A DNA stretch of 64,000 bases from Acetivibrio saccincola (GTDB taxonomy: Bacteria; Bacillota; Clostridia; Acetivibrionales; Acetivibrionaceae), in NCBI RefSeq assembly GCF_002844395.1, contig NZ_CP025197.1, positions 1,054,001-1,118,000 on the forward strand, given 5' to 3'. The notes below the pieces were generated by a model. The model did not search any database and had not been told where the DNA came from. It was given only the letters and a program-made list of their open reading frames with translations. Both the position numbers and the translations under genes were made by a program. Shown here in pieces: positions 1-11,100 of the stretch (within the stretch, counting starts at the first letter, position 1; the number at the start of each line of letters is the position of its first letter).

Positions 1-18
1 CAGATACAATAGCTTTTT

Positions 19-48
19 AAAGAACTGCTGGAAAATCAGCAGTTCTTT
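19..48. terminator. Hairpin terminator
   Basis: A perfect 12-bp inverted repeat (AAAGAACTGCTG / CAGCAGTTCTTT) encloses a 6-nt loop. A-rich and T-rich flanks on the two sides fit a rho-independent terminator usable in both directions. It lies downstream of the minus-strand nuclease-helicase gene and presumably also of a plus-strand gene ending left of the window. The stretch 49-188 holds nothing else I can recognise. Confidence 0.6.
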
Positions 49-188
49 ATTAATTTTAGGTAAATCTGCCCTAGGTTTATCAAATTAGAGAAAGAAAAAT
101 TACAGAGAAAGGTGCGAGTGGATTTTTTAAATCAATATAAAAATACCGGCTTTAGAAATTAATCCAACGAAGGGACTTTCTATAGGAA

Positions 189-2464
189 TTATTTAAATGA
201 CCTTTTTTCATAGTATTCTTTAAGTTTTTTATCACAATGTGAGATAATCCAGTTAATATCCTCTTTGGTTAGTTTTTTAAAGATATGTCTGTTAAACCGG
301 ACATATTCAATTTCCCTGCACCTGTCCATAAAACGCATGTCCTGAAATCTTTTAAAGGGATTTGAAAAGATAGTACGTTCTGCATCTTTTCTTGTGAAAT
401 TATCCTTACAAAATACACTGTTTTTCTTTTCCACAACAAGACCATTTTCTTTACGCTCATTATAAAAGTCTATGAAATAATCAACAATATCTTCAACTCT
501 TACCCTGCCGTCAGAATCTACATATTCAAACATTGCTTTTAGTAAAACAGGCTTATAGGAATAGGACATGTCCATTTTTTCTACCATATTCATAAATTTT
601 TCTTTCATGTTTGCAGCGGTGATTAAATCCCAGTTAAACTGTTTTGCATATTTTTTCACAGTTTCTTCATAAAAATATTTAAAGCTTTTATTATTTCCCA
701 TGGGTACTTCCATATCAGGTATAATTTTTCCTTCTTTAATGTATCTATTGATTGTTTCAGATTGAACATCAACCATACGCACAAATTCAAATTGAGATAT
801 CATTTCTTTTGCCTTATCTTGCCAATTAAATAAGTCAATTAATTCATAATCAGTAACGTCAATTGGAAAGTCAAGATATACTGTTGGTTTTTCTCCTTTT
901 CTGAACAATTCTTTATCAAGTTGTTTCTTTTCAGCAGGTGCCAATACATATTCTCCGGCCAGGTATTCATTTATGTTAAAAACCCTGTGTAGCGAGTAAG
1001 GCATGTTAAAAAGCCCTGCATTATCTATAAAATCAAATACCATGACATACTCTTTATTAGGAGCTTTACGCATTCCACGTCCCAGTTGCTGGAGGTAGAG
1101 AGTCTTTGACATAGTAGGTCTTGCCATAAACAAAACTTCTGTTGAAGGGCTGTCCCAGCCTTCATTTAAAAGGTCACATGCACATAGTACTTTAATTATG
1201 CCCTTTTCATATTTGTCCAGAATATCATTTCTTTCTTTTGATTTTAAAGAGCCTGAAACTGCTTCACAGCTTACACCGTTTTCTCTAAAAAGTCTTGCAA
1301 TTTCCTCTGCGTGACTTACTGAGGCACAAAAAACCACTGTTTTTTTATTTTTAACATAATTAAGGTATGTATTGACTATTATGTTGTTTCTTTCAGGGAT
1401 AAATAATTTGCTTTCTAAATCTTGAGAATTATACTTTATACCGTTTATTCTAACATTGGAAATATCGATATTGGTTTTTATTCTTATACACCTGACCGGA
1501 ACCAGTTCACCAATTTCAACGGCAGTTTTTAAGTCAAGTTTATGTGCTACATTTTTAAAGTACATAAATAAATCTTCACCGTCAGCTCTTTCAGGTGTTG
1601 CAGTTAAACCCAGTGTAAATTTTGGTTTAAAATAATTTAATATCTTTTTATAAGTATTTGCTGCACTGTGATGGCATTCATCGATAATTAAATAGCCAAA
1701 TTCGTCCGGGGCAAAATCATCCAGGTTTTGAGATACATTTTGAACACTGCCGCAAACAACATAAGCGTTTTTTTCTTTTTCTTCTCCCAAATAACTTCCC
1801 ACCGACACCTGGGGCCAAATTTGTTTAAAAGTTTTTTTAGCTTGTTTTATCAGTTCTTTTGTATGGGCAATAAATAGGGTTCTTTCACCAAAATTTTTAG
1901 CATCAGTTACAGCTGTTACTGTTTTGCCAGCACCTGTTGCGTGATATAGTAGAGCTATACTTTCATTTCTTTTACGCATGTTTTGCAGGTTTTCAAGGGC
2001 TGATATTTGATGTTCTTTTAATTCAAATTTACATTCAAAAAAACTCCCTTTTTGCTGCGGAAGAAAATCTTCTATTAAACGGAATAAGGGCACTTCTCCA
2101 AGAAATTGCAACAATTGGTCTTTAACTTTTTCAGGTTGTTCTTTTAATTGATTATATACCCACCTGTATACTTTCCAATTATTGTAGACAAGACTGTTTT
2201 GTTTTAATAAATCATCATAGTATTTATACCTTGAGACTTTTTAGGGTTGTGGTATGTTTCTCCGTCAATTTCTATTGCAATTTTAACGTTTTCAGTTTCA
2301 AGTGCAAAATCTATAAAACGGTGATTTCCATAAATATCCATAAAAGGATACTGAGGAAACAGGTATTGAGATTTATCTGCACCAAAAGTATCACAAAATA
2401 ATTCTATGAAAAGATCTTCAGCATAACTACCCAACTTACCGGTTTCCTTAATTTTTATGTCCAT
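189..2464 (-). pseudogene. Nuclease-DEAD/DEAH helicase fusion, split by a frameshift
   Basis: Two minus-strand ORFs are parts of one gene. The first (2464 down to about 2204) begins with ATG after AGGAGG and encodes a PD-(D/E)XK / DUF559-like endonuclease domain with the core FIDFAL...IAIEIDG. The second (to 189, 641 codons open) is a superfamily 2 helicase with ATGAGKT (motif I), DECHH (II), TATP (III) and QQLGRGMRKAP (VI), plus a long C-terminal region unknown to me. Restoring one base in the T5 run at 2238-2242 joins them and recreates the family motif NPKKV..YKYYDDLLKQNSL. The annotatable start of the helicase part alone (TTG, 2114) is an artefact of the break. Nuclease-helicase proteins of this kind are often linked to restriction or phage defence. 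That role is inferred here. The gene follows a MazG-like gene by 11 nt and is probably co-transcribed with it. A sequencing error in the homopolymer is a real alternative. Confidence 0.75.
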
Positions 2465-2475
2465 TTAAAAGCCTC

Positions 2476-2796
2476 CTAGTTCTCAATAACTTCTTTTAAA
2501 AGCAGTCGCTTTTTAAAGGCACCTCTTTTTTTAACTTTTTCTAATCGTATCTTTTCCAAATCTTTAACAGACATGCCTTTAAATTCTACGATAGCATACA
2601 GTACTTCTATAATATCAGCTATTTCTTCAATATCTTCGCTTTTTTTGAATTCTTCAAGTTCTTCCTCTAATTTTGCTTTTAAAAAGTTAATGTAATCAGA
2701 TTCATTAAGTGTTTCAACTATGGCTTTTTTCCCGCTTTTTTCTATTATTTCAGGAATTCTGTCTCTTATTAGTTTATTATATTTTATGGATTTCAT
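2476..2796 (-). CDS. MazG-like nucleotide pyrophosphohydrolase
   Basis: Small all-alpha NTP pyrophosphohydrolase, usually annotated as phosphoribosyl-ATP pyrophosphohydrolase-like. It starts YNKLIRDRIPEII, the hallmark of this subgroup, and carries the metal-binding acidic helices (KLEEELEEF and IEEIADIIEVLYAI). At about 106 residues it is full length for the subgroup. Members are thought to hydrolyse non-canonical or excess NTPs. It lacks the neighbours expected for histidine biosynthesis, so a HisE role is unlikely. I chose ATG at 2796 because GGAGG lies about 10 nt upstream; TTG codons just upstream are also open. It is the first gene of a two-gene unit with the nuclease-helicase. A paralogue lies at 22182-22538. 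Confidence 0.8.
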   Translation of the reverse strand: MKSIKYNKLIRDRIPEIIEKSGKKAIVETLNESDYINFLKAKLEEELEEFKKSEDIEEIADIIEVLYAIVEFKGMSVKDLEKIRLEKVKKRGAFKKRLLLKEVIEN

Positions 2797-2886
2797 CAAC
2801 AATCATCCTCCAATTTTAGATGGTGCTTCCTAGATTTAAGCATAACATATAAACTGTTTGTTAGAAAGCAATTTTTTGTTTTGCAA

Positions 2887-2914
2887 TTTAAATAACGGGT
2901 TTATGTGGTATAAT
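2887..2914 (+). promoter_or_regulatory. Predicted sigma-A promoter (extended -10)
   Basis: TATAAT at 2909-2914 is preceded by TGG, giving an extended -10. A weak TTTAAA lies at 2887-2892, 16 nt away. It points toward the small membrane protein gene that follows. Prediction from consensus only. Confidence 0.4.
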
Positions 2915-3025
2915 TTTTAGTGGGGCAAAATTTTTTAATTGTATAGATACATGAAGTGTTAAAATTACAGCAAGTAAAATCAAGTGAGGGTAAGAAAAAT
3001 TAACTGCAAAAGGGGTATGGGGGTT

Positions 3026-3355
3026 GTGAAAAAATCCAAATTACACTCAAGAAATTCCATAGAAGTAACTATTTGTATATTAGTAATCATTGGAACTTTT
3101 ATTGCGTTTCTAATTTTCCCAAACCAATTCTTTTTCAAACTATTTGTTTATTCTCTTCCGGGGAGTTTTCTCTTTTTATATTTTACATATGTAATAAACT
3201 TATATCGTGAGATAAATGGGAGAAAAATAAGAAAAAAGGCGGTAATAATTACAAGGCTTATTTATTTAATTGTATTTAGTATAATTGTTATATTGATTTT
3301 TTATGCTGCTTTAACAATTCTTAAAGGTTCTATACATGATGCAATAAATTACTGA
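3026..3355 (+). CDS. Small membrane protein, unknown function
   Basis: About 110 residues with a basic N-terminus (KKSKLHSRN) and three hydrophobic segments, around VTICILVIIGTFIAFLIF, LFVYSLPGSFLFLYFTYVI and LIYLIVFSIIVILIFYAAL. It is probably an integral membrane protein. No enzymatic motif or family is recognisable. I place the start at GTG 3026 because AAAAGGGG lies about 10 nt upstream. The reading frame stays open to GTG 2984, but that codon has no clear ribosome binding site. It appears monocistronic, with the extended -10 promoter upstream. Confidence 0.5.
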   Translation: MKKSKLHSRNSIEVTICILVIIGTFIAFLIFPNQFFFKLFVYSLPGSFLFLYFTYVINLYREINGRKIRKKAVIITRLIYLIVFSIIVILIFYAALTILKGSIHDAINY

Positions 3356-3380
3356 ACATAACATTTCATAAAATCTGTGG

Positions 3381-3409
3381 TTGAACTGTATATTTTTATA
3401 TGCTATAAT
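3381..3409 (+). promoter_or_regulatory. Predicted sigma-A promoter
   Basis: TTGAAC (3381-3386) and TATAAT (3404-3409) are separated by 17 nt, an almost consensus promoter. It reads into the propeller-gene relic at 3487-3613 and the small ORF behind it, so it may be the surviving promoter of a deleted gene. Confidence 0.5.
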
Positions 3410-3486
3410 TAGCAAGGTCTTAAAGGCTATTTTTTCCAAAAACAACTTGTTAAGTATATTTTTATAGACAAAAAAATAAGCTGTTT

Positions 3487-3613
3487 ATGCCGGCTATGGA
3501 GGCATAGCAAACGGAAGCTTTGCACTTGTCAGGGTTGGAATTCCCCAGGAGGGAACATGGACAACGGTATTTGACAGTGAAAAAGCCGGTACTAAATGGG
3601 GAAACATAAAATG
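3487..3613 (+). pseudogene. Relic of an SLH/propeller-Rhs type gene
   Basis: An open stretch ending in TGA at 3611-3613 translates to ...GTWTTVFDSEKAGTKWGNIK. This closely matches GTWTVVFDSGKEGVKWGNIE in the large propeller-Rhs gene (nucleotides about 5775-5830). The upstream part (AGYGGIANGSF) also resembles that protein. There is no start codon in context and no continuation. I read it as the remnant of a tandem paralogue of the downstream gene, left after deletion. Confidence 0.65.
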
Positions 3614-3868
3614 AAGAAGAACCGTCGGATGTATTTATTTAATAAGTTCCGGATCTATGGCCGCTTATTTTGCCAGTTCCCTGTTGAATTGGGAATAATA
3701 TTGTTTGAGTCTGTTTTGTTTGCTAAGTTTCTTAAAGGAAAAACAAAAAGCCGGAAATATGTATATGGCCTGGCAGCAAACCTTGCCAGTTGGGGTATAG
3801 GATTTTTCCTGATTAGTCATCAGTATGAGCTTTTAAAGAATAATCAAAAGATTTTTCTTTCATATTAA
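3608..3868 (+). CDS. Small hydrophobic protein or C-terminal fragment of a membrane protein
   Basis: About 86 residues from ATG 3608, with a GGGGA ribosome-binding-like stretch 8 nt upstream; ATG 3596 in the same frame is also possible. Two hydrophobic segments (PVELGIILFESVLFAKFL and VYGLAANLASWGIGFFLI) flank a basic KGKTKSRK turn. This pattern recalls the C-terminal two helices of uncharacterised clostridial multi-pass proteins, so it may be a fragment whose N-terminal part was lost with the gene behind the adjacent relic. It overlaps the end of that relic. Function unknown. Confidence 0.35.
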   Translation, partial: KMKKNRRMYLFNKFRIYGRLFCQFPVELGIILFESVLFAKFLKGKTKSRKYVYGLAANLASWGIGFFLISHQYELLKNNQKIFLSY

Positions 3869-3923
3869 ATTGTTATGATATATAATTACTTTAAATAGAT
3901 ATATTTACGGGGGGTAATTATAA

Positions 3924-5105
3924 GTGAAAACAAAAATTATTTCTTATCTGCTTATCATTTCCATGATAATGACAGGGGTGGCGTATGCCGCTGAAGGATT
4001 AAATCTTTCAAATGAAGATAGCACTTATGGACAAGGTATCCAAAAGATATCAAATGTTAATGCTAATGATGAAAATCAAAGTTTTCCGGATATAAAAAAT
4101 CATTGGTGTCAAAGTGTTATTGAAAAGTTTGTAGCTAAAGGATGGGTTGTAGGTTATGATGACGGGTTGTTCCGTCCGGATATATTTGTAACCAGAGCAG
4201 AATTTACAGCTATGGTTGTAAATATATTTAAGGAAGAAAAAAAGGTAGAAGGAAGTAGCTTTACAGACGTAAATAAAAGTGACTGGTTTTATAATGCAGT
4301 ATCTTATGCAGCAAGTGAAGGTTTAGTAGCCGGATATGAAGACGGTACATTTAAACCAATGGCAAATATGCAGAGGCAGGATGCAGCTGTACTTGTATCA
4401 AGGCTTTTTGAAGTGGATTTTTTTGAAGGTGCAGATGAATTTAAATTTAAAGATGAAGATACTTTTCCAGAGTATTCATATCAGAGTATAAAAAATCTTG
4501 CATCTCATGAAATAGTCCGGGGTTATCCTGATGGAACATTTAAACCATATAATTTAATAACAAGGGCAGAAGCAGTTCAAATGTTGAATGTTGTGCTTAA
4601 ATATATTGAGGTGCCGGAAGAGACGCCACCGCTAGTTCCACCTGAAACAGCAACTCCAACCAAGGAACCGGAGTCAACACCGGAACCAACAACTACCTCG
4701 ACACCTAAACCAAGCACTCCAAGTACTGGTGGGGGTTCAAAGCCAAAACCGACACCTACAGGTGTAAGTAAAATTTATCGTACATATACTACTACAAAAG
4801 ATTTTGAAGAGGGGATAAAAATAAATCTTTCTTCTCAAGAAATTGATTGTCTAAAACTAGATGAAACCACTAAAACTTTTAACTATATGTGGGTTGCAGT
4901 TTCCAGTAAAGGTACCGTGGTTAAAATAAATACAGACACAGGAGAAATACTTGGGGAGTATAGAACAGCACCGGAAGGTCAGCCTTTAAATCCATCCAGG
5001 ACAACAGTTGACCATGAAGGAAATGTATGGGTGGCAAACAGGGATGGAAATAGTGTGGTTAAACAAGACATGTGTCTGTTGATGCTGACAACAATGTATG
5101 GGTAA
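3924..5105 (+). CDS. SLH-domain surface protein, N-terminal part of a frameshifted giant gene
   Basis: GTG start after GGGGGG. A signal peptide (about residues 1-22, KTKIISYLLIISMIMTGVAYA) is followed by three S-layer-homology repeats (about 50-230: WVVGYDDGLFRPDIFVTRAE, GYEDGTFKPMANMQRQD, GYPDGTFKPYNLITRAE) that bind cell-wall polysaccharide. Next come a Pro/Thr-rich linker (about 235-280) and the start of an NHL/Vgb-like propeller (YMWVAVSSKGTVVKI, GNVWVANRDGN). The frame then breaks into MCLLMLTTMYG and stops. The next ORF, in another frame, continues the propeller exactly (SVDADNNVWVSGTGN). The two are therefore one gene of roughly 2,500 codons disrupted between about 5058 and 5072. As it stands, this ORF would make a secreted, wall-anchored truncated protein. 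Confidence 0.8.
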   Translation: MKTKIISYLLIISMIMTGVAYAAEGLNLSNEDSTYGQGIQKISNVNANDENQSFPDIKNHWCQSVIEKFVAKGWVVGYDDGLFRPDIFVTRAEFTAMVVNIFKEEKKVEGSSFTDVNKSDWFYNAVSYAASEGLVAGYEDGTFKPMANMQRQDAAVLVSRLFEVDFFEGADEFKFKDEDTFPEYSYQSIKNLASHEIVRGYPDGTFKPYNLITRAEAVQMLNVVLKYIEVPEETPPLVPPETATPTKEPESTPEPTTTSTPKPSTPSTGGGSKPKPTPTGVSKIYRTYTTTKDFEEGIKINLSSQEIDCLKLDETTKTFNYMWVAVSSKGTVVKINTDTGEILGEYRTAPEGQPLNPSRTTVDHEGNVWVANRDGNSVVKQDMCLLMLTTMYG

Positions 5106-8100
5106 GTGGTACAGGAAATAGAATATTTGATTTGATAGACGGTAAGACAGGGAAAATTATTAAATCAGAAGGACCGGTGGGATATGGAGGCTATGGAGGA
5201 CTAATTGATGAAAATGGTGTGATATGGTCTTCAAGACCTATGCTTAGATGGGACACATCACTGCCTTTGTCAGGAGCCAACGGTAAAAATTGGACAGGAT
5301 ATAGCCATGATAGCTATGGTTTAACAATAGATAAGTATGGTAATGTATGGAATACATCTCATACAGGCAATCAAATAAGAAAATTTGCTCCGGACGGCAC
5401 TTTGATTGGTGTGTACCAACACGGATTCAATTATGCCCAGGGGTGTGTAGCTGACCATAATGGAGATATATGGGTTGCACATTCTCTTAATGGAAACACC
5501 GTTGGAAGAATAAAAAATGACGGAACATATGTAGGAAACGTCGAAGTTGGTAGTGGACCTACCGGAGTAGCTGTAGATGCTAAGGGTAAAATATGGGTTA
5601 CGCATCTTAATGAAGGAAAAGTGTACAGAATTGATCCAAATAAAGGACCAATAGGAGCGGACGGGGTTACTCCAATTGGTGAAGTAGACTATATAAGTCC
5701 GTATTTAGGAGGAAATCTTTATAATTATAGTGACATGACAGGAAGTACGTTGAGGGGGGCACCTCCTGTAGGTACCTGGACTGTAGTATTTGACAGTGGA
5801 AAAGAAGGCGTCAAATGGGGAAATATTGAATGGAATGGTACAGTATATAATGACGGCGATATATCTGTTTATTTATCAAGCAGTGAAGATAATGTAACAT
5901 TTAGCAAAAGTGTTAAAGCAGGAAATATGAGTAGTTTTGATGTGCCTGACGGGCGTTATCTGAAAATCGAAGTAAGATTAACCCGTTCAAGTGATGGAAA
6001 AAGTCCAATACTTAATGATTTGACAGTTTCAGAAAAAGATTATTCTTTAAAAATGAGTTCTAATAAAAAACCTGTTATTAGAGTTGAAGAAATTAGCAAT
6101 ATAGTGGCAGGTGAAACTGTTGAACTTAGGGCAGATACATATGATGATTGTAAGCCTTATGGTACTCCTTTAGAATTTGAGTGGGAAAAAGTAGAAGGAT
6201 CTGGTGAAGTTGTTTTTGATAATCCAACAAGTTATGCAACGAATGCAATCTTTAATGAGGCAGGTTCTTACCTAATAAGAATGAAAGTATTTGATGGTAA
6301 AATTACATCAAATGCATCTGTAAAGATACAGGTAGTTGAACCAACAGCAACGCCAACGCCAACAGCAACAGCAACGCCAACAGCAACGCCAACAGCAACG
6401 CCAACGCCAACAGCAACAGCAACGCCAACAGCAACGCCAACAGCAACGCCGACGCCAACAGCAACGCCAACAGCAACGCCAACGCCAACAGCAACGCCGA
6501 CGCCAACAGCAACGCCAACAGCAACGCCAACGCCAACAGCAACGCCAACACCAACACCAACATCGGAGCCTACACCTAAGATAACAGATGATTTTACAAG
6601 ACCCGTTGTAGAAATAGAGACAAGCGCAGATGTTTTAAAAGTCAATGATGAAGTTACAATAACGATAAATACACATGATGATGTAGGTGTGGTGGAAAAA
6701 TTAATAAAAATAAATAATGCCCCTGTAGAGTTAAATGAATCTGATGAAATAAAATACACGTCAGGTTCTCCAGGTGTGTTTAAAATAGATGCATATGCAT
6801 ATGATGAAGCAGGAAATGAGGGATATTCAAGTAAAGAAATAAAATTTATAGAAGAAGGGGATGAAACAGGTCCGTTTATAGAAATTATATCTCCTGAACC
6901 TGATACGAAACTTACTATGCCAACAAAAATCATAGGGACTGTCAGTGATGAAAATCTTATCATGTATAAACTTGAATATTCAGTAAAAGATGAAAATAAT
7001 TACACAGAGATCTCAAGGGGAACTGAGCCGGTAAAAGATGGTGTTTTAGGTATAATAGATCCTACACTAATGAAAAATGGATTGTATGATATAAGGCTTA
7101 CTGCTGAAGATAAGAGCGGAAATATGGCAGTAGTAACAACTACATACCAAATTGAAGGTGGAGCAAAAATAGGGAATTTCACTTTGAGTTACGAGGATAT
7201 GTTAATTCCTGTAGCAGGGATTCCTATTACAATTATACGGACTTATGACAGCAGGATTAAGAATAAGGGTGATTTTGGAGTAGGCTGGACACTAAGCTTA
7301 AATAATATAAAGCTTAGTGAAAGCTGTGAACCAGGTAAGAATTGGGAAGAAAGAGTATCAGGAGGAATTATCAAGAAATATTATTTAACAGAGACAAAAC
7401 CTCATATAGTAACAATAACTTATCCAAATGGCAAAGTAGAGGAATTTGAAACTGTATTAAGTCCTTATGAAAGAAATCTTATACCTATTGCAGGTAGTGC
7501 TGTTACAGTTACCGTTTCTTATAAGCCAAAAAAAGGAACATATTCAAAACTTGAAGCACTGACCAATAATGAGTGTTATGTATTAGAAGAAGGAGAAGGG
7601 GTTGCTTTATATTCTTCAGATTCCTTAATATTATATAATCCGGACAGGTATAAACTTACAGAACCAGATGGTACTGTATATATAATAAACCAACACACAG
7701 GACTTGAAAGTATTACAGATATATATGGTAATACTATAATTTTAAACAAAGACGGAATACGCCACTCTTCCGGAAAAGAAGTTGTATTTGACAGGGACTC
7801 AGAAGGACGCATAACTTCTATCACTGACCCAATGGGGAACAAAGTTACTTACGAATATGACTATTATGGGGATCTTGTTAGCGTAACGGATCAGGAGGGG
7901 AATACTACAAAGTTTACATACAATTCAAATCATTACATTATAAGCATAATGGATCCAAGGGGCAAAATGCCTGTACGCAATGAATACGACGACGATGGCA
8001 GGCTTATAGCGCGTGTGGATGCTGAAGGAAACAGAATTGAATATTCCCGTGATATAGAAAACCGCCAGGAAATCGTTGAAGACAGAATGGGAAATATAAC

Positions 8101-11100
8101 TGTTTATAACTATGATGAAAAAGGAAATATCATTGAGATGGTTGATCCTATGGGTAATAAAACCACATTCACCTTTGACTCAAATAATAATAAACTATCC
8201 GAAACCGATGCTTTAGGAAATACTATATATTTTACATATGATTCAGAAAACAGGGTTACAAGTAAAACTGACCAACTGGGCAATAAAATTGAATATTACT
8301 ATAATAGTTCAGGACAAATAGAATCAATAAAAGAGCCAAATGGAAATGTAATTGTAAATACCTTTGATGATAAAGGAAACCTTGTATGTGTTTCAGATTC
8401 CTCCGGTAAGAAAACTATATATAATTATGATAATTCCGGTAATTTAGTTAGTATTGAAGATGCTGAAGGCAATATAACCCGTTATACATATGACTCAAAT
8501 GGTTTAAAAACATCAGAGACCAGCCCGTCAGGCAAGGTTACTATGTATCAGTATGATGAAAACGGAAACCAGGTAGCAATGATTGTAAAAAGAACTACAG
8601 CGGATGGAGAGGAAGAAATAGTTACAAGATATGCCTATGACAAGAAAAACAGACTGGTTAAAATAATTGACCATTATGGCGGCAGTTTTGAAATTGGTTA
8701 CAATGAGATTGGCAAAAAGGCATATACTGTGGATGAAGCATTAAACCGTACAGAATATGAGTATGATGATATGGGCAACCTTATAAAAATAAAATATGCT
8801 GATGGAACGGAAGAAAGCTATTCATATGATGCTAATGGAAACAAAACATCATTTACTGACCGTTTGGGCAGGAAAACAGTGTATAGTTACGATAAATTAG
8901 GAAGGCTTGTAAAGACTACTTATCCTGATGGGGCTTTTGAAGCCATTGAATATGATGCAGTGGGTAATATTGTAAGGAAGACAGATGAGAGAGGAAACAG
9001 TACATTATATACTTACGATGCAGCAGGAAGAAATATTAGCGTAACTGATGCCCTTGGGAATACCACTTTATATGAATATGACAGTAAAGGAAATGTAACT
9101 AAAGTTACTGACGCTAATGGCAATATTACCATGTATGAATATGATATGGCTGGAAGAAATGTCAAGGTCATTTATAGTGATGGTACATTTATTACTAATG
9201 AATACGACACTAATGGAAATAAAATTTCTGAAACAGATCAAGCCGGTAAAACCACTAAATATGAATACAGTCCGGATGGCAATCTCATAAAGGTAACGGA
9301 TGCTTTAAATAATGAGGTTTCTTTTGAATATGACCAACTTGGCAATCTTATTGCACAGATAGATGCCAATGGAAATATTACAAAATTTGAATACGATAAG
9401 CTTGGCAGAAAAGTAAAAAGAACATTGCCTATGGTAATGTCAGAAAGTTTTGAATACGACAGCACCGGTTTACTTGTTTCCTATACTGATTTTAATGGTA
9501 ACACTATAAAGTATGAATACGACAAAAATGGAAGATTAGCCAAAAAACTTTTCCCAGATGGCACCTTTGAGACATATACATATACTCTTTCAGGGAAAAA
9601 AAGTTCTGTTACAGATGGGACAGGAAAGACAACATATGAATATGATTTAAGAGACAGGCTGGTAAAACAAGTAAATCCAGATGGTACTTTCATATCATAT
9701 ACTTATGATGCTTCAGGAAACCGGACAAGTATTGAGACACCAAATAGTAAAATTACTTATTCATATGACAAATTAAACAGGCTGGAAACCGTAGAAGATA
9801 ATAAAGGGAATATAACTAAATACAGCTATGACTCTGTAGGAAACAGAAAAAGTGTTGAGTATCCAAATGGTTCAAAAACAGAGTATGAGTATGATACGCT
9901 TAACAGGCTGGTAAAACTTACAAACAAAAAATCAACAGGTGAAATTATTTCATCATATTCATATGATTTAGGACCTTCCGGCAATAGAACCAAGGTAACA
10001 GAACACACCGGCAGGACAGTTGATTATGTTTATGACGATACATACAAGCTTTTATCTGAAACAATAAAAGATTCATCAGGAACAAAAGTAATAGAATACA
10101 CCTATGATGCATTTGGAAACAGACTGACAAAAACTGATGATGGTGTTACAACTGTTTATGAATATGACAAAAATAACAGACTGACATCTGATGGAACTTA
10201 TACATATAGCTATGACAACAACGGAAACACGTTAAGCAAAACTTCAGCAACGGATTCAGAGACTTATAGCTATGATTATGAAAACAGGCTGGTTGAAGTT
10301 AAGAAAACGAGTGCAGCTGAAACTAGTTATGTGAAGTACCTATATAATGCCAACGGAGTAAAAGTGGGAATGGATGCAAATGGGAAAATAAGCAAGTACC
10401 TTGTTGATATTAACAGGGATTATTCAATGATTATTGAGGAGACAGACGAAGACGGTTCAATTATTGTTAAGTATGTTTATGGAGATGATTTGATAAGTCA
10501 GGAAAGGGAAGGAGCAGTAAGTTATTATCATTATGATGGTACCGGAAGTACAAGGGCATTAACAGACACGGATGAGAATATTACTGACACTTATGACTAT
10601 GATGCATTTGGTAATATAATTTCAAAAACAGGGACAACTATAAATGAGTTTCTGTTTACCGGAGAGCAATATGATTTTAATACTGGTTTTTATAATTTGA
10701 GAGCACGCTGGTACAATCCTTATATTGGCAGATTTTTAAGTGCTGATAAGTATTCCGGAACTATGTATGATCCACGTACTCTTCATAAATATACTTATTG
10801 CGGCAACGACCCTGTAAACAACATAGATCCATCAGGATATGCCTTTACACTTATAGAGCTTTCAATTACTGTTGTAACAATGGAAACTATATATATCAGT
10901 TACGCAAATATGCTTTTTCACAACTTAATTGATACAGCAAATATTGCAGCATGTATATTAGAACCCGCAATGGCCATGCAGCATTTTGTGCTTGAAAATG
11001 TTGCGGCAGGACATGTTTATCCATTCTTTGGAGAAATGTATGCTCAAGGCAGGGAATTGGAGAGAGTTGCATACAGGGAAATGATAAAAGCGTGGAGAAG

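Noticed and set aside
6268-6963. Minus- and plus-strand ORFs of Val-Gly, Leu-Ala or Gln-Arg repeats
   Set aside because: They are other-frame readings of the PTAT linker repeat inside the Rhs gene.
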